Shown: piece by piece, positions 10,969 to 20,937 of the stretch | Layout: the number at the start of each line of letters is the position of its first letter | Position numbering within the stretch: the stretch's first letter is position 1 | Origin: Solea solea | Lineage: Eukaryota; Chordata; Actinopteri; Pleuronectiformes; Soleidae | Assembly: GCF_958295425.1 (NCBI RefSeq) | Contig: NC_081142.1 | Location: forward strand, 22,886,469 to 22,950,468 | DNA: 64,000 bases | Direction of reading: 5' to 3' | Translations under genes and position numbers: made by a program | The notes under the pieces: generated by a model | What the model was told of the DNA's origin: nothing | The model's input: the letters and a program-made list of their open reading frames with translations, nothing else | Database searches by the model: none

Positions 10969-13900
10969 ATGGAGAATGATATTCGACATTTTCTAACCAA
11001 GGCAACAGAGCAAGAAGACTGTGAAGCTCTGCAGTCAGCCTATGATTTAATCAAGAATTTGGCACCACACATTGTCCCAGAGCTGTATGTTCTGTGTGCA
11101 GAAGCAGCTCTAGAGCTGCATTGTTTGGAGATTAGCACACTATGTCTGGAGAAATACTTTGAGGGAAATCCACAAGCAAATCAAATTTTATGTCGAGCCT
11201 ACCTCTGCCAAGGCCGTCTGAAGTCTCCGCCAGCCTATGGGAACGTTAAAGCTTTTGAGGAGGCTATAGAATACTTCCTTCAAGCAATTGAAATTGCGAA
11301 GAATGAGCCAAGATGTCACTTCCTGGTGTTCAATGCCTCAGTGCTATATTTCCATATGGTTCACCCTCTCCTGCTGCCAGGGCGCTGCCTCTACCTGGTT
11401 CCCTCCCTTGGGAAGGTAGTGCAAGCTCTGGAACAGGTTGCAAACAAGGACCACAGTTGGAGGGCAGAACTTACATTGCACCTGATAACATGTCTTGTTG
11501 ACTCAGGAAGAAAGAGGGAAGCTGCAGAGATCGCCAAAGATATAGAAGAATTTATCAAGGCACACACCCCGCATCTTTTTTCAAGACTCTTTAAGTTGCA
11601 AGTACAACACAGTCTTACAGACAGTTTTACCATCAATAGAACAATCAAGCAGGACACCGCCTCAGCAGTCATTTACAAAATACAGGAATTAAAGACACTG
11701 GAAAAAGAGGGTAACCTAACAAAACATGATTCTACCAAACTTGAGGAAATGTTTTCTCTCTTGGTGGGTGGTACCAAAACATCCACTGTGCCAGTGATTC
11801 GTAATGCATTGCCCATCCAAACAGCTGACAGAGTTGCCTTCCTCCTGGAGTTGGCTTTGCTGTCCTTGCAAGCAAAGTATCCGAACGTAGCTGCCAACTG
11901 TTTGAAAGAGCTAAAGTTGGTTGAAGAAGTTAGTATTGTCCAATCCATATTAATGAAATGTGTCAAAGCTGAATTACACCTCCTGAAGAAAGAGGCAAAT
12001 ATAAATGACTATTCCAAAGCCAGCGTGGAGCACCGGCTGAAGGATATTGGCAAACTAGATCAGTTGTTGCAGAGTGCAGTGAGAGAGGGAGACCCTCAGG
12101 CTGTTCAGGCAGTGTGTGCTACACAGTGGAAGTTTTGCTTGCCCCTCTTGCAATACACCCTTAGGAAATACATCAAAACACCCCTGCTCAGAGTGGCACA
12201 AGAATTGGAAGACGTCCAAAGTATATTGTTGGAGATGCGATGTCAAATCCACTCAGAGCTAGCTAAGATCACAGAGGAGGAGGGGTGCCTTGAGGCCTCT
12301 TTGACTCACCTTCAGAAAGCCATCCTGTTGGATGATGGGACGCGACATGAACAACTGTCATCAGCTTTACATCTCCTGCAGGTCAGAAGGACCCCTTTCC
12401 AAGCACTATCCCAAAATAAAGACAAAGCTGCTATGCTTCTGCAGCAGACAAGGGGCAAGCAACCTCATAACTCAGACATTCGTCCCACCCTCGTTGCTGT
12501 TGGTCTCCATTTGGGTCAGGAAGATTTTCAGATGGTGCTGGATGGAGACAATATATCCAAAATTCCTGTAGACATTCGTGGATCTGGACCAGTGGCTCAG
12601 CTCTCTGCTAGGGCTCAACATCACTCTGCATCTTTACAGAGACTGGACAGTCACCTAGCCAAACAAGCCAGAGGCGCTGACCGCAAAGAGAGGATGAAGT
12701 TGTGGGCAAGTCTGGCAAAGACCGCCAGGAAACATGAAGTTTGGGATGTGTGCCGAGGTGCTTGTCGATTCTGCTTATTTTATGATAAGAGATGGAAGAT
12801 TTCCAAGGCTCAGGACAAGAGCTGTGACGAATGTCTTAATGATTGTAATAACAGGTCTGTTACGGATTGCTTGCGCATTTTAGCTGAAACCTACTTCATT
12901 AGTGCTGAAGCCACCATCCAAAAGCTATTAACTGAAGGGGTGCAGCTGTACAGCCCTGCAGTCCTGCCACAAAAGCCAGGGGGTGCGTCTAAGAAGAACC
13001 CACACTGGGTAATATACTCAAACTGGGTCCAGGATCTGTCTGAACATGCCACCTCTAACTTCTTGCGGGCAGCAGAGCTGGGAATGGAAATCATGGAGCC
13101 ATGGGTGGTTACAAATGCAGCCATTTACCTCTGGAACTACAGCAGCAACTTACTTGTGGCTGGAGAATGTCAACATCTGCTTCCTTCCTTTCAGAGTCTA
13201 TTGGAGATGCTTCAAAAGCTGGAGTCCCCGGGGAATTGTGCCCTGGTTGTTCTGTTATGTAACGCTGTGGCCCAGGGGTTGATGAAGTCTGTTCGTGGAC
13301 CAGAGGGTGACGAGCCAAACTTGCCAGTTAATGAGGGCAAAAGCAGTTCAGTGAAAAGAATGAAGAATACTGCTGCTCTGCAGGATATCTATAGAGCATT
13401 GGAGCTGTGTGACTATGCCCTTCAATTACCCAACTGCAACATGCCAGGGGAGATGGTTTCTATCGCAGCAAAGAAGCAGTTGGTGGCTACATGGGTACAG
13501 ATCAAGATGTTGTTGCAACAGCAGATAGACTTAAAAAACTATTTCAAAGATGAGCGTATGAATGAGGAAATATTGATGAGAGTCCTTGTTGCAGTGGAAA
13601 TGCACCAATGCAATAGGACCCCAAGACAAATGGAGTTCTCTGCTCCTAGTCTCACCACACTGGTAACTATGGCATCAGAGTGCAGCTGGACCGATGCTGT
13701 AGTAGAGCTGCACGTATGGTGCCAGTTGGCTTCCCTCTGTTACTCTGCCAAGGACCACGGATTGGTGTTGTGCTGCACTGAGAGTGCGCTACAGCTAGAA
13801 GAAATGGCAGAAAAACAAATCAACACTTTGCCCTGTGTTTTGTATGACATGATTGCCGTAAATGAGATGCTCAGCAGTGCAGCTTGTTCAAGGGGATTAA

Positions 13901-16900
13901 GCTTAGTCCATGAGTCCAAAGGTGATCTACAGACTTACAGAGAGGCTATGAAGTTTATTTTATCCAGCATCAGCTATGCAGAAAAGGCTAACAATCCAGA
14001 TTTGTGTCTCACAGCTGCCAGACATTACTGGAACACTTGTTTACCCTTGATACAGACTCCTGAGGAAAGATGGACACTCAAAGATGATCTGGAAAAGATA
14101 CTTACTGCTCTGTTCCATACCACCACCAAACATGAAGAAAAAGAGATCAAAGAGAAAGAATCACTTATCCTGACAGGCCTGTATTTTGGAAGTTCAAAAC
14201 AGGAAGTAAGAAATGAAGAGGGCCTAACCCTGAGAGCAGCCATTTATAGTTCGTTGCTTCATATCTACATAGATGAATCTGACAGGAAAAGTGCTCTGCA
14301 GCTGCTGGACAAGGCTATTAACAACATCCCCTCCACCAGACAAGCACTGTCTCTGCTCAAACATTGCATAAAAGTTAAAGCACGACTGGGAGAAAGTGTC
14401 CTGACGGACATGCAAAGGGTCCGGGATGACGAACAATGCAGTTCACTTATGTGGCATCAGCTGGCACTGTGTGCTACCAATATGAGCCACAAGGTTACCT
14501 ACTACCAGAAATCAATCTCATCTCTGTTCAGCACTGAGACCCAGTGGCAGAAGGTTGACCTCATCCTGGAGTTTGGACAGTGGCTGTATTTTCACAACTT
14601 TCCAGAAGCCAGTGCCCAACACCAAGTTCAATGGGCCATCGACATCCTGCTACATCTGGATCCTGAACCTGAACCGGATCCTGAACTTGATACTGAACTG
14701 GATCCTGAACAAAATCCTGAACAAGAGTCCACACAGAGCAGTTTGAATACACAGGACATTTCCTTGGTGGGAGCCCAGAGCTTGTTGTTCAGGCAAAATA
14801 TGTCCAGTCTGGATGAAGTGCGTCACCTGGATGGCTTAGTAAGAGCACACACTCTGCTTGCTGTCATGGCTGGCAGGACTTCACCTGAGCACCAGCTTAA
14901 CCTGGTCATAGCCTACACTTTTGTACTTCAAATATGGCAGGTTTCATTGGAGGCTGCTTCTATGCTGCTCCAGCCTCAGCCCCCCCCAACGTCACTCAAA
15001 AAGAAGAAAAAAAGTGCAAAAGGGAAAACCCCACAACATAAAAAAGCTAAATCTGTTATGTCACCTCCTTCCTGCCCAGAGGACTGGGCAAAGTACATCT
15101 GTCCTGATGAAGTCAGGGACATTTTCAAAGGCAACAGTAACCCCCAGTGTATTAATACACATAGCATTACAAACCAAACTCAAAGCATATTTTATCTGAA
15201 TGTGCTGGAAAAAGAGCTGCACTCAATCTCCCTTGATCACCTGACTTTGCCTGTACTGCATCTGGCTGAACTCATTGCCCATGACCTAACTGACAAGAGA
15301 AGCCTGTCTGATCTCTATCGACTCAAAATCCTCTGGACCTGTTATGAGCTGGGCTTGGAAACACATTCACAATATCAAATAATTCTCCAGGATTTGTGTG
15401 AAACCAAGGATGAAGAACAGATAACGTGCCACACAGCGATTGCTCGTTCAAATAATAGGAGAGACCCTCACAAACCTTGTAATCAGAAAGCTGAGAGGGA
15501 TGACAATGCCTGGCCTGGACAACAAAGTATGAATGTGTTTGCTCAGGACATTTGGCTGGACAAAGCTGAGGTTTGCCTCAGCATGGGGCTCTATCAACCA
15601 GCACGACAGCTCCTGGCAGAGACTCACTTAGTGGCAAGAGAGCTTGGGAATCAGAAAGCACTGGCAAGAAGTTTACTCAGTCTGGCCACTCTGGCTTGTG
15701 AAGAGCAGAAGCCTGCCCAAGCCCTGACCCTTCTGGACAAAACTCAAGACCTCAGTGGTGATGAAGAGTTCTGGTACCAGTTTACACTCATCAAGGTAAG
15801 AGCTTTAGTAGGCCAGAGACACCAAGATGTACAAACAAAAATTGATCATGTCATAAAGCAGGGCTGTGGGGCTCTAAAGCTGGTCATGGAGCAGCAGATA
15901 AATAGAGCCCCAGAGATCACATTCTTGATCACTTCATTAGAGATGAGAGGTGCCAAGGAATGTATAGGTACCCTTCACAGTGAACCTGGAATGACACTCT
16001 GCTACGAGAATGTCCAGAGGGTTATGGCTGCCTGCAGTACACTAAGAGAGTGTGTCAGTAGTTTCACAAAACTCAACCATAGACAACAGGCAGCAGAGGC
16101 AAGTGCAGAGAGCGCACATGGTATGAGACTTTTAGCCAACCGTGCAATCACAAAAGAGGAGAAGCAGCGCTTCCTGCTTGCTGGCCTCTCCCAATTGCAG
16201 CAGGCTGTTGTACTGCAGGAGCATGTGGTGCTGAATGCTCAGAGCCTGCTCCCCCAACAAAAGACTTGTGAATTTTCACTGACGGCTATGTGGAGGCTGA
16301 TGCACCTGCGACTAGCTCTGGCAGATTTTTCTCTGGCCATGCTGGAGGAGCTGTGTGCTGAAGAGACACACCAAGCTCTGTCCCGTCAGAGGAAAACCTC
16401 AACTGAGATTATACTGGAGGAGTTTCTAAGCAGCACACTTGAGCCAAACCCAATAGAGCAGGAATGGATGAATGTTAGCAGTACTTTGGGGCAGGTGGCT
16501 CTGTGCCAGCTAGGTGCCGTCAGTTCTTGCTCTTTGAACAACATGGAGACCCAAGCTCGCTGCCTTTGTCTCATGGGGAAGTACTTGAGACTGCAGGCTA
16601 TGCAGATGGACCCTATTTATGTGAGCGATCTCTGGGACAAACGCAAGCATCGTGAGGCCTTATCTGACCATGAAACCACTTCTGTACAGTCTGAGAATTC
16701 AGAGAATGGGAAAGACAAAGAATCAAATCCAAAAGACCCAAAGACAACTGTCAAAAGTACTGAGCTAATGCAGAGAAGGTATAAAACCAAGCATCTATTG
16801 GCACAAGCTACTAAGGCCCTCAGTGAAGCCGTCAGCTTGTTTCTCCAACACAACCCGTCATCCTCCATGCTGGCTGATGCTTCTATCAACATATTGGGTT

Positions 16901-18609
16901 GTCTTGGCCAAATGGAACCTGCAATGGCAGGTCAGTATCTTGCCCTCTTTCAGAGCTGCTGCACTGTGTCGCTGACAAATGAAGTCCTGCGTTCTGCATG
17001 TGTTGACACCAACGTGTCCCAACTCTCAGCACTATACAGTCTACACAAGAACCTGCTCCACTATCAAGGGAAGAGGCCCAGCAGCATGCTGAAGGGGTTG
17101 GAGGACTCCCTTAACCACCTCTCCAAGGCCTTCAGCCAGCTGACCATTAATCCCAACCACTTCAACATCCTTAAAGAGCTCCCATCCAACCTGAAAATCC
17201 TGCTGCTTCAGCACTCTGAAGATGGATCAGAACTTTATGGAGCCTTCTATGAGATGAGCAAAACTTCAGAAAATAAAGCAAAGACTAATGGTGTTCCAGA
17301 TACTCTGACATGCTCTAATTTGGCCAAGGTTCCAGTCTGTCCACAGGATCTGCTGACATTGAGGGAGCAGATTCAAACATTTGGTCAGGATACTAGATGT
17401 TCCCTCATTAAGGAAGTCTGTTTGCACTGTACAAAGGGCAACCTGGAGGCCTTTGAGAAGCATCAGAAATCTGCTACAGATAAAAGGTTAACGCCTCATT
17501 TCTGCAAAATTGTACAGGATATGGAAGACTATTTGAAACCGCTGCTTGCGCAGTTTAACTTCTCTTGCTTACGACCCCAAGTGGAAATAGAATCACCCAT
17601 TGAAACGACAAAATCCAAAGATAAGAAAAAGAAGCAAAACTTGCCTAAACCAATCCCATACCCAGGTGAATATGTGGTATTGCTGGCAGACAGGAAGTTG
17701 CTGGATTTGCCACTGGAATCCTTACCCTTTCTGCTGGAGGAAGGTGTGATCTCTGTGTCACGAGACCTTTCCCTCCAGCTTCTTCACAGTAGATTGAACA
17801 AAGTGAAACCAGAGAGTGTTCAATGTGACAATGAAAAAAAGACCAAAAGTGGCAAGAAAAGTAAGTCGAAGAAAAAAGAAAAAGAAAACCAAAGTAGCAA
17901 AGCGATACCGGACTTACCCTCAAACACCTTCTCAGTTGACTTTCGAAATGTAAAATATATTGCTGATTCTTACAATGGCGGCAAATTTGAGACTAGTTTG
18001 ACTACGAAGATGATGGAGATTATGGACACAAGTAAGGTTTCCAAACTTCAGAAGGATGACTTCATGGGCAGTCTGTCTGAGTTGGAGCGCCTACTGTGCA
18101 AATGCAGTGCCTTTATTTACCTTGGGAAGGAGCACTTCATGGCTAACATCTCACCTGGCAAACTAGCAGCCCTCCAACTGTCAAAGTGCCGCATGGCTCT
18201 CCTCTTTGAGCAAGTTCACAACGATGCCAGCAGTCTCCAGCAGTCAGTCCATGACACGCACACTAGCGCTGGACAGTTTCCCCAGTTGAAAACCCAGGAG
18301 ACTGCTCTGCTATTGAGTTTGTGTGGTGTTGGCTGTATTGTTGTTAATCAGTGGCAGAGTAGCTTTCAACAGACAGCAAACAATATGGTAACTTTACTAG
18401 ACAACCTGGTGAGAGTCAGACAAACCTGTGGTCAGACCATCCATGCCTTGAGAAGGAATGGTTCAAAGATGATGCATAAGGCTACAGGATCACATGATCC
18501 ATTACGACTCACTGATTCAAAGAAAGTTGATGTTCCCAACAAAATCACTCTCAAACCATCATCCTTCAACTGCGTACTTTATGGACTCCCTTACTTAACT
18601 TTTACATAA
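10969..18609 (+). CDS. cfap46: Cilia- and flagella-associated protein 46, single-exon copy
   Basis: This 2546-codon frame matches CFAP46 (TTC40) from end to end. The N-terminus has the family's 'YDLIKNLAP' and 'ELYVLCAEAALE' blocks, followed by long TPR-like helical arrays (roughly residues 60-1100 and 1480-1900). The C-terminus ends in an aligned 'LYGLPYL' block. CFAP46 is a subunit of the C1d projection of the axonemal central apparatus. Low-complexity inserts are an acidic DPEPEPDPELD-type run (about 14659-14720) and Lys-rich runs near 14998, 17611 and 17830. Human CFAP46 has about 2700 residues spread over dozens of exons; here no intron interrupts 7.6 kb, and I found no frameshift. The ATG at 10969 fits the family N-terminus. 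TTTTACCAG directly before it resembles a splice acceptor, so a 5'UTR intron is possible. Confidence 0.92.
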   Translation: MENDIRHFLTKATEQEDCEALQSAYDLIKNLAPHIVPELYVLCAEAALELHCLEISTLCLEKYFEGNPQANQILCRAYLCQGRLKSPPAYGNVKAFEEAIEYFLQAIEIAKNEPRCHFLVFNASVLYFHMVHPLLLPGRCLYLVPSLGKVVQALEQVANKDHSWRAELTLHLITCLVDSGRKREAAEIAKDIEEFIKAHTPHLFSRLFKLQVQHSLTDSFTINRTIKQDTASAVIYKIQELKTLEKEGNLTKHDSTKLEEMFSLLVGGTKTSTVPVIRNALPIQTADRVAFLLELALLSLQAKYPNVAANCLKELKLVEEVSIVQSILMKCVKAELHLLKKEANINDYSKASVEHRLKDIGKLDQLLQSAVREGDPQAVQAVCATQWKFCLPLLQYTLRKYIKTPLLRVAQELEDVQSILLEMRCQIHSELAKITEEEGCLEASLTHLQKAILLDDGTRHEQLSSALHLLQVRRTPFQALSQNKDKAAMLLQQTRGKQPHNSDIRPTLVAVGLHLGQEDFQMVLDGDNISKIPVDIRGSGPVAQLSARAQHHSASLQRLDSHLAKQARGADRKERMKLWASLAKTARKHEVWDVCRGACRFCLFYDKRWKISKAQDKSCDECLNDCNNRSVTDCLRILAETYFISAEATIQKLLTEGVQLYSPAVLPQKPGGASKKNPHWVIYSNWVQDLSEHATSNFLRAAELGMEIMEPWVVTNAAIYLWNYSSNLLVAGECQHLLPSFQSLLEMLQKLESPGNCALVVLLCNAVAQGLMKSVRGPEGDEPNLPVNEGKSSSVKRMKNTAALQDIYRALELCDYALQLPNCNMPGEMVSIAAKKQLVATWVQIKMLLQQQIDLKNYFKDERMNEEILMRVLVAVEMHQCNRTPRQMEFSAPSLTTLVTMASECSWTDAVVELHVWCQLASLCYSAKDHGLVLCCTESALQLEEMAEKQINTLPCVLYDMIAVNEMLSSAACSRGLSLVHESKGDLQTYREAMKFILSSISYAEKANNPDLCLTAARHYWNTCLPLIQTPEERWTLKDDLEKILTALFHTTTKHEEKEIKEKESLILTGLYFGSSKQEVRNEEGLTLRAAIYSSLLHIYIDESDRKSALQLLDKAINNIPSTRQALSLLKHCIKVKARLGESVLTDMQRVRDDEQCSSLMWHQLALCATNMSHKVTYYQKSISSLFSTETQWQKVDLILEFGQWLYFHNFPEASAQHQVQWAIDILLHLDPEPEPDPELDTELDPEQNPEQESTQSSLNTQDISLVGAQSLLFRQNMSSLDEVRHLDGLVRAHTLLAVMAGRTSPEHQLNLVIAYTFVLQIWQVSLEAASMLLQPQPPPTSLKKKKKSAKGKTPQHKKAKSVMSPPSCPEDWAKYICPDEVRDIFKGNSNPQCINTHSITNQTQSIFYLNVLEKELHSISLDHLTLPVLHLAELIAHDLTDKRSLSDLYRLKILWTCYELGLETHSQYQIILQDLCETKDEEQITCHTAIARSNNRRDPHKPCNQKAERDDNAWPGQQSMNVFAQDIWLDKAEVCLSMGLYQPARQLLAETHLVARELGNQKALARSLLSLATLACEEQKPAQALTLLDKTQDLSGDEEFWYQFTLIKVRALVGQRHQDVQTKIDHVIKQGCGALKLVMEQQINRAPEITFLITSLEMRGAKECIGTLHSEPGMTLCYENVQRVMAACSTLRECVSSFTKLNHRQQAAEASAESAHGMRLLANRAITKEEKQRFLLAGLSQLQQAVVLQEHVVLNAQSLLPQQKTCEFSLTAMWRLMHLRLALADFSLAMLEELCAEETHQALSRQRKTSTEIILEEFLSSTLEPNPIEQEWMNVSSTLGQVALCQLGAVSSCSLNNMETQARCLCLMGKYLRLQAMQMDPIYVSDLWDKRKHREALSDHETTSVQSENSENGKDKESNPKDPKTTVKSTELMQRRYKTKHLLAQATKALSEAVSLFLQHNPSSSMLADASINILGCLGQMEPAMAGQYLALFQSCCTVSLTNEVLRSACVDTNVSQLSALYSLHKNLLHYQGKRPSSMLKGLEDSLNHLSKAFSQLTINPNHFNILKELPSNLKILLLQHSEDGSELYGAFYEMSKTSENKAKTNGVPDTLTCSNLAKVPVCPQDLLTLREQIQTFGQDTRCSLIKEVCLHCTKGNLEAFEKHQKSATDKRLTPHFCKIVQDMEDYLKPLLAQFNFSCLRPQVEIESPIETTKSKDKKKKQNLPKPIPYPGEYVVLLADRKLLDLPLESLPFLLEEGVISVSRDLSLQLLHSRLNKVKPESVQCDNEKKTKSGKKSKSKKKEKENQSSKAIPDLPSNTFSVDFRNVKYIADSYNGGKFETSLTTKMMEIMDTSKVSKLQKDDFMGSLSELERLLCKCSAFIYLGKEHFMANISPGKLAALQLSKCRMALLFEQVHNDASSLQQSVHDTHTSAGQFPQLKTQETALLLSLCGVGCIVVNQWQSSFQQTANNMVTLLDNLVRVRQTCGQTIHALRRNGSKMMHKATGSHDPLRLTDSKKVDVPNKITLKPSSFNCVLYGLPYLTFT

Positions 18610-19535
18610 TACATCATTTCATTCTTGTATTTCACACTTCGAGATGATGACAGGGAGTCGTGGGCAAGCTTTGAAAATATCATTGTATGCAAATATTGTA
18701 ATATTTTACTGTGCAATACTATAATGTACAGCAGATGTATGGTCCAATAACTCCATGTCATAAATCAAATTTTTTCTTTATATTATTGCAAATTATGTCT
18801 TGAGATGTACCTTTTGGAGATTAACTGATTTATTTTTTGTTTCTTTTCACAAGTGCAACATTTTCTTGTACAACCTGACACACTACACCATTGAAAGCCA
18901 TTTTAGGTTTTGTGTGGGTGAAGACATTTCTTGAAACAATGGCGTGCTTAACCCTTCTGTTAACAACTTGGCATGCATACTACTCATCTCACAGACGATC
19001 TGTCCAGGGTCTGACCCTGCCTTTTGCCCTATGTCAGCTGAGGTTGGCACAGCACCCCACGCAACCCTCATGTGGCGGATAAAGTGGTAGAAGACGGATG
19101 GATGGAGACTGGAAAATAGAGAAATAGAGCTTTGCACCCATATACTTCAAGACTTTCGTTAACAGACAAGATTCACCAGCGCGTCACACTTTTGTGACGT
19201 CAGCCCCTCAGTACCGTAATTCCTTAACTGTCAAATAACTGCCAGATCTCGAAAGTGAAAGTTATCTTGGAGAAGGGAAGCAGAAAGCAACAAAATTATA
19301 CAACTATACAATCAATATAAATACAGGCAGCCTGATTATCTTGATGGTCTTAAGAGGCTTAAGAACAAAAAAGTTAAAAACATTGTAAAAGAAAAGTTGT
19401 TTTGTGGATAAGTCCAGAGTATAAATCTACCTCAACTCTGGGTTAACTAAGAACCCTAGGGGTTAGTTAACTAACAACGACGCTCACACTATATGTATAA
19501 TTACTTTACTACTATATTGCTCTACGTGTAGCTGT
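18610..19535. other. Convergent 3' region between cfap46 and spaca6
   Basis: AT-rich and without a recognisable gene. It must hold both 3' UTRs. I saw no clean AATAAA close behind the cfap46 stop and no long poly(A) tract. A SINE-like fragment lies at 18985-19100. Confidence 0.6.
18985..19100 (+). repeat. Teleost SINE-like repeat, 3' portion
   Basis: Shares the 'gtccagggt... tgtcagctg... gcaaccctcatg... ggataaagtgg... atggatgga' body with the copies at 36035-36110 and 49745-50005. Confidence 0.7.
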
Positions 19536-20543
19536 TTAACTGTCCAGATCGTCTCCATCCTTTTTAGAAAGATTAGTTTTCTCTGGTAACGACCAATACA
19601 AAGCCCCGAGGGTGAGGAAGAGCAGGAGCAGCAAAGAAGTTAAACAGGCTATAAGAAGCAGCAGTGGAGGGAGAAAGACGTGGGGAGGATCATCAGCTGC
19701 AGTGCTGCCAAGTAACCTCCCTCCTGGAAGCAGAGACAGGTCGAATATGTCCTGCAGCTTTTCATAACCTCTCGTATGGTGAGAGGTTATGAAAAGATAG
19801 AAGTATAGTCTCACGATGGAGCGCTGGTCTGAGAAGATCTCACACATGTAGGTGCCCTGATGCTGCGGGCTGGCTGAAGAGATAGAATAAAGCTTGTCCA
19901 CCCCAACAGTCACTACTTCAAACTGATTCATCTGCTGCGTTTCCACCTCTTCTGCGAACCTCCACATTATCTTGATGTTGTCTGGCAAGCGAAATTGCAC
20001 GTCGCACCACATTCGACTCCTGTTATTCTCCGTGACGTTGATTCTTCGAACTGGACAGTCGAGAGGGAGCTCACAGGAGACGTACCTGCAGGTATCACAG
20101 TTGTACACAGCACCTGCACTCTGGAAACCACATGGAGGGACACATCCAGAGGCTCGAGGCAGTCTGGACGCAGCTGCGATGAAATTGTCTGCTGCTGTCT
20201 GAAGCCTCCCCTCATACATCGCCGGGACTACATTTTCCATTAGGCCAAATTCAGCTTCCAAGGGCCGAATTTCTGCATGCAAAATATCATTCAGCTGCTT
20301 ATCATATCCACGACCTACTCTGCCAGCCTCAATCACACTGTTGTTATTGTTGAATATACGGTTCAACATCCTCATGCAGGTATCTATAACCATGTGTGAC
20401 CTGGTGTGTTCAAAACACAGACGAACACGGTCTCTTGCCTCAAAAAAGCACTGATAGCAGCTCTGAGAGGAGCTGAACAGCAAGCTAATGCACACGAGCC
20501 ACAGAGCAGATTTTACAATGCAGGAATTCATCTGGAGCTGCAT
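19536..20543 (-). CDS. spaca6: Sperm acrosome membrane-associated protein 6, single-exon copy
   Basis: A 335-codon type I membrane protein. It has a signal peptide (to about residue 28), a helical N-terminal domain with the CYQC (CxxC) motif, and a hinge with CVPPCG and CDTCRYVSC. The hinge is followed by ELPLDCPV, the signature shared with mammalian SPACA6. An Ig-like domain (Cys near residues 180 and 234) has an Asn-Val-Thr glycosylation site at its start, then a transmembrane helix (about 292-320) and a short basic/acidic tail. SPACA6 acts with IZUMO1 and TMEM81 in sperm-egg binding and fusion. Length is close to human (324). Human SPACA6 is multi-exonic; this copy has no intron. The start codon could also be Met5. 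It is divergently arranged with zmynd10. A perfect 16-bp inverted repeat sits in the membrane-proximal coding region. Confidence 0.88.
   Translation of the reverse strand: MQLQMNSCIVKSALWLVCISLLFSSSQSCYQCFFEARDRVRLCFEHTRSHMVIDTCMRMLNRIFNNNNSVIEAGRVGRGYDKQLNDILHAEIRPLEAEFGLMENVVPAMYEGRLQTAADNFIAAASRLPRASGCVPPCGFQSAGAVYNCDTCRYVSCELPLDCPVRRINVTENNRSRMWCDVQFRLPDNIKIMWRFAEEVETQQMNQFEVVTVGVDKLYSISSASPQHQGTYMCEIFSDQRSIVRLYFYLFITSHHTRGYEKLQDIFDLSLLPGGRLLGSTAADDPPHVFLPPLLLLIACLTSLLLLLFLTLGALYWSLPEKTNLSKKDGDDLDS
19758..19796. repeat. Perfect 16-bp hairpin inside spaca6 coding sequence
   Basis: CTTTTCATAACCTCTC (19758-19773), a 7-base loop, then its exact reverse complement (19781-19796). It encodes the segment between the Ig domain and the membrane helix. 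Confidence 0.95.
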
Positions 20544-20937
20544 TGAAGAGGAACTTGTGTGGAACTTTGGCCTGCGATAATAGTTTAGGCTCTTTCCTGT
20601 TCATCAGTGTTTTGCTGTGACAACACCGGATGTCAAATGACTTTTACATTTGATTTTACACTAGTAGGCAAATTTGTGCCAACCAGACATCCTCCTCTTC
20701 CAGTAAGTTCCAGCCAGCTGTAGACTAAGGTCTCTCCACTAAGATATGAAAGCATAAGCAGACATGTTGCTCTCCCTTCATGTCACAACATGAAAGTACT
20801 GAACAAAAAACAACTACCATACAAAACTGACCAACTTTGATCTGTGTTTTTGGTATTTCTGAAAAATTATTGCTGCAGCATGAGGAAAATACAAACACCA
20901 GTTGGTCGGGTTCACAACCCATGCTAACTTAAATGAT
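20544..20937. promoter_or_regulatory. Shared divergent promoter interval of spaca6 and zmynd10
   Basis: 394 bp between the two oppositely directed start codons, so both promoters or their 5' UTRs must lie here or overlap. I saw no perfect X-box; a GTGACAAC half-site-like block at about 20615 is the nearest. Confidence 0.55.

Noticed and set aside
20902..20937. In-frame extension of zmynd10 upstream of its ATG
   Set aside because: Begins at TTG and matches nothing in the family; the ATG at 20938 aligns with the known N-terminus.
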